The position numbers and the translations under genes were made by a program. This document shows positions 59,984 through 64,000 of a DNA stretch of 64,000 bases, one piece after another (the first letter of the stretch is position 1; every line of letters starts with the position of its first letter). The stretch spans positions 1,002 through 65,001 of the forward strand of contig NZ_KB899815.1 of NCBI RefSeq assembly GCF_000378425.1. The letters are read 5' to 3'. The DNA comes from Cohnella laeviribosi DSM 21336. Its GTDB lineage: Bacteria; Bacillota; Bacilli; Paenibacillales; Paenibacillaceae. The notes under the pieces are model-generated. The model was not told the origin of the DNA. It worked only from the letters and a program-made list of their open reading frames with translations, and searched no databases.

Positions 59984-61018
59984 TCACATTCGATTGAACT
60001 GGCTCAAAAACCGCTGATCGCTATAGTAGAAGTGCCGGATATCGTCGATCTCGTACTTCAGCAGCGCAATCCGCTCCACGCCCATGCCGAACGCGAAGCC
60101 GGATACTTCCTTCGGATCGTAGCCGCCGTATTCCAGCACCTTCGGATGCACCATGCCGCAGCCGAGAATTTCGACCCAGCCGGTCTGCTTGCACATCCGG
60201 CAGCCGTGTCCGCCGCATTGGGCGCAGGTCACGTCGACTTCCGCGCTCGGTTCGGTGAACGGGAAGAAGCTCGGCCGCAGCCGGATTTGGACTTGCGGGC
60301 CGTACATCTTCTGCACGAACTGCAGCAGCGTGCCCTTCAGGTCGCTCATTCGGATATTCGGACCGACGACGAGCCCTTCGATCTGATGGAACATGAACGA
60401 GTGCGTCGCATCGTCGTCGTCGCGGCGGTAAACTTTGCCCGGGCAAATGATCTTCAGCGGCGTCTTGCCTCCGGCTTGCTGCATCGCCCGGATTTGGATC
60501 GGCGACGTCTGGGTCCGCAGCAAAATCTCGTCGGTGATGTAGAACGAATCCTGCATGTCGCGCGCCGGGTGATCCTTCGGCAGATTCAGCGCTTCGAAGT
60601 TGAAGAAGTCCGTCTCCACTTCGGGGCCTTCCGCGATCTGATACCCCATGCCGATAAAAATATCCTCGATTTCCTGCGTCACCTTCGTCAGCGGATGGAT
60701 GGACCCGACGGACGGAGCTTTGCCCGGAAGCGTGACGTCAATCGTCTCCGCCTGAAGGCGGCGGGCCGTCTCCTCCCGTTCGAACGCCTCCTGCTTCTGC
60801 GCGATAACGGCTTCAATCGCCGCGCGCACCTCGTTGGCCACCTGGCCGATCACCGGCCGTTCCTCCGCGCTTAAAGCCCCCATGCCGCGCAAGACTTCCG
60901 TAAGCTGCCCTTTTTTGCCCAAATACTGAATGCGCAGCTCGTTCAGCCGGCCGGCGTCGGCAACCTGCGACAACTGCTCCAGCGCTTCCTGGCGAAGCGC
61001 CTCCAATCGTTCCTTCAT
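59984..61018 (-). CDS. pheS: Phenylalanyl-tRNA synthetase alpha subunit
   Basis: A 344-residue class II synthetase subunit: N-terminal coiled coil (1-85), motif 2 region ([23 protein letters not shown]) and motif 3 ([16 protein letters not shown]). It carries the Phe-binding and adenylation site of the (alpha-beta)2 enzyme. The operon pheS-pheT is controlled by the T-box leader upstream. Confidence 0.98.
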   Translation of the reverse strand: MKERLEALRQEALEQLSQVADAGRLNELRIQYLGKKGQLTEVLRGMGALSAEERPVIGQVANEVRAAIEAVIAQKQEAFEREETARRLQAETIDVTLPGKAPSVGSIHPLTKVTQEIEDIFIGMGYQIAEGPEVETDFFNFEALNLPKDHPARDMQDSFYITDEILLRTQTSPIQIRAMQQAGGKTPLKIICPGKVYRRDDDDATHSFMFHQIEGLVVGPNIRMSDLKGTLLQFVQKMYGPQVQIRLRPSFFPFTEPSAEVDVTCAQCGGHGCRMCKQTGWVEILGCGMVHPKVLEYGGYDPKEVSGFAFGMGVERIALLKYEIDDIRHFYYSDQRFLSQFNRM

Positions 61019-61040
61019 TCGCGTCTCTCTCCTTGTGCGA

Positions 61041-61383
61041 AAAATAAAAAAGCCCTTTCTCCCCTAAGGGACGAAAGAACCGTGGTACCACCCTTGTTGG
61101 AATGCGTCGGCCCTGTCGGGCTGTCTTTACCGCCGCGCGTCCCATCCGGATCTGCTGCGCCGAGGCCAAGCGGCATTCCCGCTTTTGGCGGCGTAACGGA
61201 CCGCGGCCGGTTCCCTCTACTGGCGGCGGAAGCACGGTAAAGCCGCGGCTCCTCCGTTTCAAGGGACTGCTCCGGAGTGAATTTCGGCAGCCTGGTTTCC
61301 TAGGAACGCTTCCAGTCCCCGGCGTTCCCTCCCTGCAGGAAGGCGCTGCGTACTTGTCTCCATCAATGCATTTGGAACATATA
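61041..61383 (-). promoter_or_regulatory. T-box riboswitch of pheST with terminator
   Basis: The minus strand has the T-box AAGGGTGGTACCACG (61081-61095), then a terminator stem and a T-rich run (61041-61051). A UUC in the segment GAAATTCACTCC (61279-61281) is a candidate phenylalanine specifier codon, judged by its place in the stem I region. Confidence 0.92.
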
Positions 61384-61389
61384 CCAATC

Positions 61390-61419
61390 ATTATAGGGCA
61401 AGCGAGATCGGGTGCGCAA
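61390..61419 (-). promoter_or_regulatory. Promoter of the pheST T-box transcript
   Basis: TATAAT (61390-61395) with TTGCGC (61414-61419) at 18 bp on the minus strand. Confidence 0.65.
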
Positions 61420-61499
61420 GTCGCGTTTCCGCACCTTCCTCTATCGCTGCGCCGAACCTCCGGCGCCCCAAAATGGCGGGCCCGGAGGCTTGGCGCATT

Positions 61500-62453
61500 T
61501 CATCGTTCTTCGCCGTTTTTTAACGCCAATCCGTTGTCCAGTTCTTCCACCTGCAGGAACAGCGGCCGCTCGTGTCCATGCGGCGTATCCGGATAATGCG
61601 TGCTGATCCAGAGCCGGCCTTCAAAATCACGAAACAGGCTGGAGTGGCCTGCATTCCGGTCCATGAACAGCCGATCGTCGTGCGTCCATGGTCCTTCGAT
61701 GCGTCCGGTGGCCGAACGGGCAATCGCCACCGTATATCCGCCGAGCCCTGTTTCGCTGTAACCGGGGACCGAGTAGCTGGACCATAACAAGAGAAGTTCG
61801 CCGTTTCGGGCCTTGTACAGAAACGGAGCGTCGGTGAGATAGCCCGTTTTCTCGATCCGCGGATCTCCGAACAACCGGATCCACTTCATGTCCGCCGCAT
61901 TCAAGAGGGTGACCGGCTCTCCGTAAGAAGACTTGAGATCGCGCGTCAGCCGGAGAGCTTTGATTTTCCCTTCGTACAGTTCGGTCCATTCATGACAAAA
62001 TACGATCCACCGCTGCCCTTCGCCGTCTTCATAGAAGGTGCCGTCCAGACATTCGCTGCCGGCGAGGGTGACCGCGCCGTCGCTGTGCGGACGGTAGGGC
62101 CCCGCCGGATGGTCTGCGATCAGAATGCCGGTTCCGCGGTTTTCTCCGATGCCGCCTTTGAACGAGGCGAACATATAAAACTTGCCGTCGATCTCAAACA
62201 CTTCCGGAGCCCAATAATGCCGCACGCCCCAAAATCCTTTAGGCGGCTGAAAGGCCGCATACGGCCCTGTCCACCGCTTCATGTCGTCGCTTACATAGAC
62301 CTCGAACAGGGGGTCTTTGTCCCCGCAGCCGTCCGCGAAAGTCGTGCCGAACAAATAATATTTCCGCTCGGCTACGTACGGGAACACGAACGGATCGCGC
62401 ATATGAATGTCGCCCGTATCCACCGTCTTGATCGTCCGAAAGCCTTTTTCCAT
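61500..62453 (-). CDS. Glycoside hydrolase family 43-like enzyme
   Basis: A 317-residue five-bladed propeller enzyme. The family's general-base Asp is in MRDPFVF near the N-terminus; HYWAPEVFEIDGKFYMFAS is the conserved second-blade motif, and DGTFYEDGEGQRWIVFCHEW and the THYPDTPHG loop follow. GH43 enzymes release arabinose or xylose from plant polymers. It lacks a signal peptide, so it acts inside the cell. The ATG at 62453 has GGAGG at 7 bp. It is the second gene after the GH2 enzyme (24-bp gap). Confidence 0.85.
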   Translation of the reverse strand: MEKGFRTIKTVDTGDIHMRDPFVFPYVAERKYYLFGTTFADGCGDKDPLFEVYVSDDMKRWTGPYAAFQPPKGFWGVRHYWAPEVFEIDGKFYMFASFKGGIGENRGTGILIADHPAGPYRPHSDGAVTLAGSECLDGTFYEDGEGQRWIVFCHEWTELYEGKIKALRLTRDLKSSYGEPVTLLNAADMKWIRLFGDPRIEKTGYLTDAPFLYKARNGELLLLWSSYSVPGYSETGLGGYTVAIARSATGRIEGPWTHDDRLFMDRNAGHSSLFRDFEGRLWISTHYPDTPHGHERPLFLQVEELDNGLALKNGEER

Positions 62454-62477
62454 ACGTTGTCCCCTCCCTGGCACCCG

Positions 62478-64000
62478 TTATTCCCGGATGACGGACGGAT
62501 GCCACATGGCATTGATTTGCCGGATCGCCTCCAAATCGCATTTCGGCTTGCGATCATACGTCAGCAAACCGTTCACTTCCTGCTCTACATCCGTCAGCTG
62601 GGTATAACAGAAACCGTGAAGGATGCCGGATGCGTAGACCGCCTCCAGCACACGGCGGTACTCCTTGACGAAATCTTCCTCCGTGCTTACGGACGTGTAG
62701 CCCCAGCCTGCTTCCGAACCGATCTTGTACGCGATTCCGCCGAATTCCGTCAGCAGAATCGGCTCGCCCTGATGGCTGAAACCGTTGGCGTATACGCCTC
62801 GAAGGGCCGGTTTGGACTGCAGAATTTGCTCTCTCGTCGCGATCGAGCGCTTGAATTCCTCGTATTTCGCGGTTTCGTCCGGCATTCCGTGGTTGTAGTT
62901 GTGCACGGCGCAAATGTCGGAACGGGTCAGTTCCCAGCCGTCGTTGGAAACGACCAGTCGGGTCGGATCGAGCGAATGGATCAGGCTGTACATGGCCAGG
63001 CTGTGATGCTGCTGACGGCTGTCGCTGCGGACATGCGGGATGCCCCAGCTTTCGTTCAGGGGAACCCACACCAGAATGGACGGGTGGTTGAAATCGCGTT
63101 CGACGATTTCGATCCATTCCTTCGTCAATCGGGCCACGGCGTTATTGTTGAAGGACGGCGAAGAGGCACATTCGCCCCATACGATAAATCCCAATTTGTC
63201 CGCCCAGTACAGGAACCGCGGATCTTCCACCTTCTGATGTTTGCGGCAGCCGTTAAAACCCATGGCTTTGGCCAATTCGATATCTTTGCGAAGGTCTTCG
63301 TCGGCGGGCGCGGTTAACAATCCGTCCGGCCAATAGCCCTGGTCAAGGACAAGCTTTTGATAATAAGGCTTGTTGTTCAAATAGACCATGCCGTTTTCAA
63401 TATGCACTTTTCGCATGCCGAAATAAGAGCGTACGCTGTCCACCGTCCGTCCGTTTTGCCGCAGCGTGAACGCCGCGTCGAACAAATTCGGATTTTCGGG
63501 CGTCCACGTCCAGCCCTCATGATGAAATCCCGTCCGGAAAATTTCATGACCGAACAGGTTAAAGGACCTTTTGACGTAACGCTCATGTACCGTGATTCGG
63601 TCCTTCACCAGTGAACGGCCTTGAAACGAGATTTCAACGTCCAGTTCCGATCTCGCGGCGTTTCCCGCAAACTCGAACTCGATAGCGATGTCGCCGCGGT
63701 CGATATCCGGAAAAAATCTGACTTTTTCAAGATGGACGGCGTCAACCGGCTCCAGCCATACCGTCTGCCAAATGCCGGTTGTTCGCGTATACCAGATGCC
63801 GGCAGATTTTTCGACCCAGAACTGCTTTCCTCTCGGAATCGTCTCATCCGTCGAAGGGTCCTCCACCCGTACAACCACTTGTTCCTCCTGCCAGGTCAGC
63901 TCATCGGTGATATCGAATTGAAAAGGCGTATGCCCCCCTTCGTGCATGCCGACGTATTTTCCGTTTACGTAAACCCATGCCCGGTAATCGACGGCTCCGA
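62478..64000 (-). CDS. Glycoside hydrolase family 2 enzyme (5' end beyond window)
   Basis: The last 507 residues of a GH2 enzyme; the frame is open to the right edge, so the start lies outside. The partial sugar-binding domain begins with AVDYRAWVYVNGKYVG; the immunoglobulin-like domain follows; the TIM barrel has the acid/base Glu in WVPLNESWGIP and the nucleophile Glu in ILLTEFGGIA. The activity may be beta-galactosidase, beta-glucuronidase or a related type. No signal peptide can be judged. With the GH43 gene it forms a small sugar-degradation operon. Confidence 0.9.
   Translation of the reverse strand, partial: GAVDYRAWVYVNGKYVGMHEGGHTPFQFDITDELTWQEEQVVVRVEDPSTDETIPRGKQFWVEKSAGIWYTRTTGIWQTVWLEPVDAVHLEKVRFFPDIDRGDIAIEFEFAGNAARSELDVEISFQGRSLVKDRITVHERYVKRSFNLFGHEIFRTGFHHEGWTWTPENPNLFDAAFTLRQNGRTVDSVRSYFGMRKVHIENGMVYLNNKPYYQKLVLDQGYWPDGLLTAPADEDLRKDIELAKAMGFNGCRKHQKVEDPRFLYWADKLGFIVWGECASSPSFNNNAVARLTKEWIEIVERDFNHPSILVWVPLNESWGIPHVRSDSRQQHHSLAMYSLIHSLDPTRLVVSNDGWELTRSDICAVHNYNHGMPDETAKYEEFKRSIATREQILQSKPALRGVYANGFSHQGEPILLTEFGGIAYKIGSEAGWGYTSVSTEEDFVKEYRRVLEAVYASGILHGFCYTQLTDVEQEVNGLLTYDRKPKCDLEAIRQINAMWHPSVIRE

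Overview
The window looks like a chromosomal segment of a spore-forming member of the Paenibacillaceae (Paenibacillus/Cohnella type). The evidence is a fairly high G+C content, Bacilli-type promoters and T-boxes, spore genes (prkA, ytxC, two cotF-like genes, a Spo0E-type phosphatase), a LiaFSR operon, and the order pheS-pheT-zapA ... mutS2. About 60 protein genes are called and roughly 85% lie on the minus strand. No tRNA, rRNA, CRISPR array, prophage or complete insertion sequence was seen. The last gene, a GH2 glycosidase, runs off the right edge.

Layout. 0-7 kb: MATE transporter, LytTR regulator, prkA, a DUF2161 nuclease-like gene converging on an aminotransferase-fold protein that lacks the PLP lysine, and a 36-residue membrane peptide. 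7-15 kb: AbrB-type regulator, trmL, serC, a beta-type glnA with a perfect GlnR/TnrA box, a luciferase-like oxidoreductase, a 1.1 kb non-coding block of four repeat families, then DAHP synthase and a DUF2062 protein. 15-28 kb: ispH, a two-component system next to htrA, yugN, liaFSR (LiaF carries an octapeptide repeat), an ECF sigma factor, a 3D-domain protein, and thrS behind a T-box. 28-36 kb: ytxC, mqnC (futalosine menaquinone route), the metA-metI-metC operon under a SAM-I riboswitch, and corA behind a structured leader with an upstream ORF. 36-51 kb: an HRDC protein, nitric oxide synthase, small proteins, NAGPA-type secreted protein, exonuclease, two aminotransferases, an M50 protease, rluD-like, cobalamin salvage genes, Spo0E, Lrp, spore coat genes and cysteine synthase. 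51-64 kb: DUF350, mutS2, a YvlD-like protein, a CuA-type lipoprotein, a ZapA domain fused to about 600 residues of coiled coil, pheT, pheS with T-box, and a GH43-GH2 pair.

Themes. Amino-acid supply is controlled by RNA and protein switches: SAM-I for methionine, T-boxes for thrS and pheS, and a GlnR-like box for glnA. Envelope stress is represented by liaFSR and by a two-component system beside htrA.

The most unusual non-coding signal is a dispersed repeat with core GTACTGGACGGACTACATG. It occurs at three intergenic loci, two of them tandem arrays with exactly the same 52-bp period but different spacer sequence. Other strong leads are the proline-containing uORF and hairpin ahead of corA, the ZapA/11-residue-repeat fusion, the isolated CuA-type lipoprotein, and the GlnR box on a glutamine synthetase of the class usually controlled by adenylylation. 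All statements come from reading the sequence; no database search was run.
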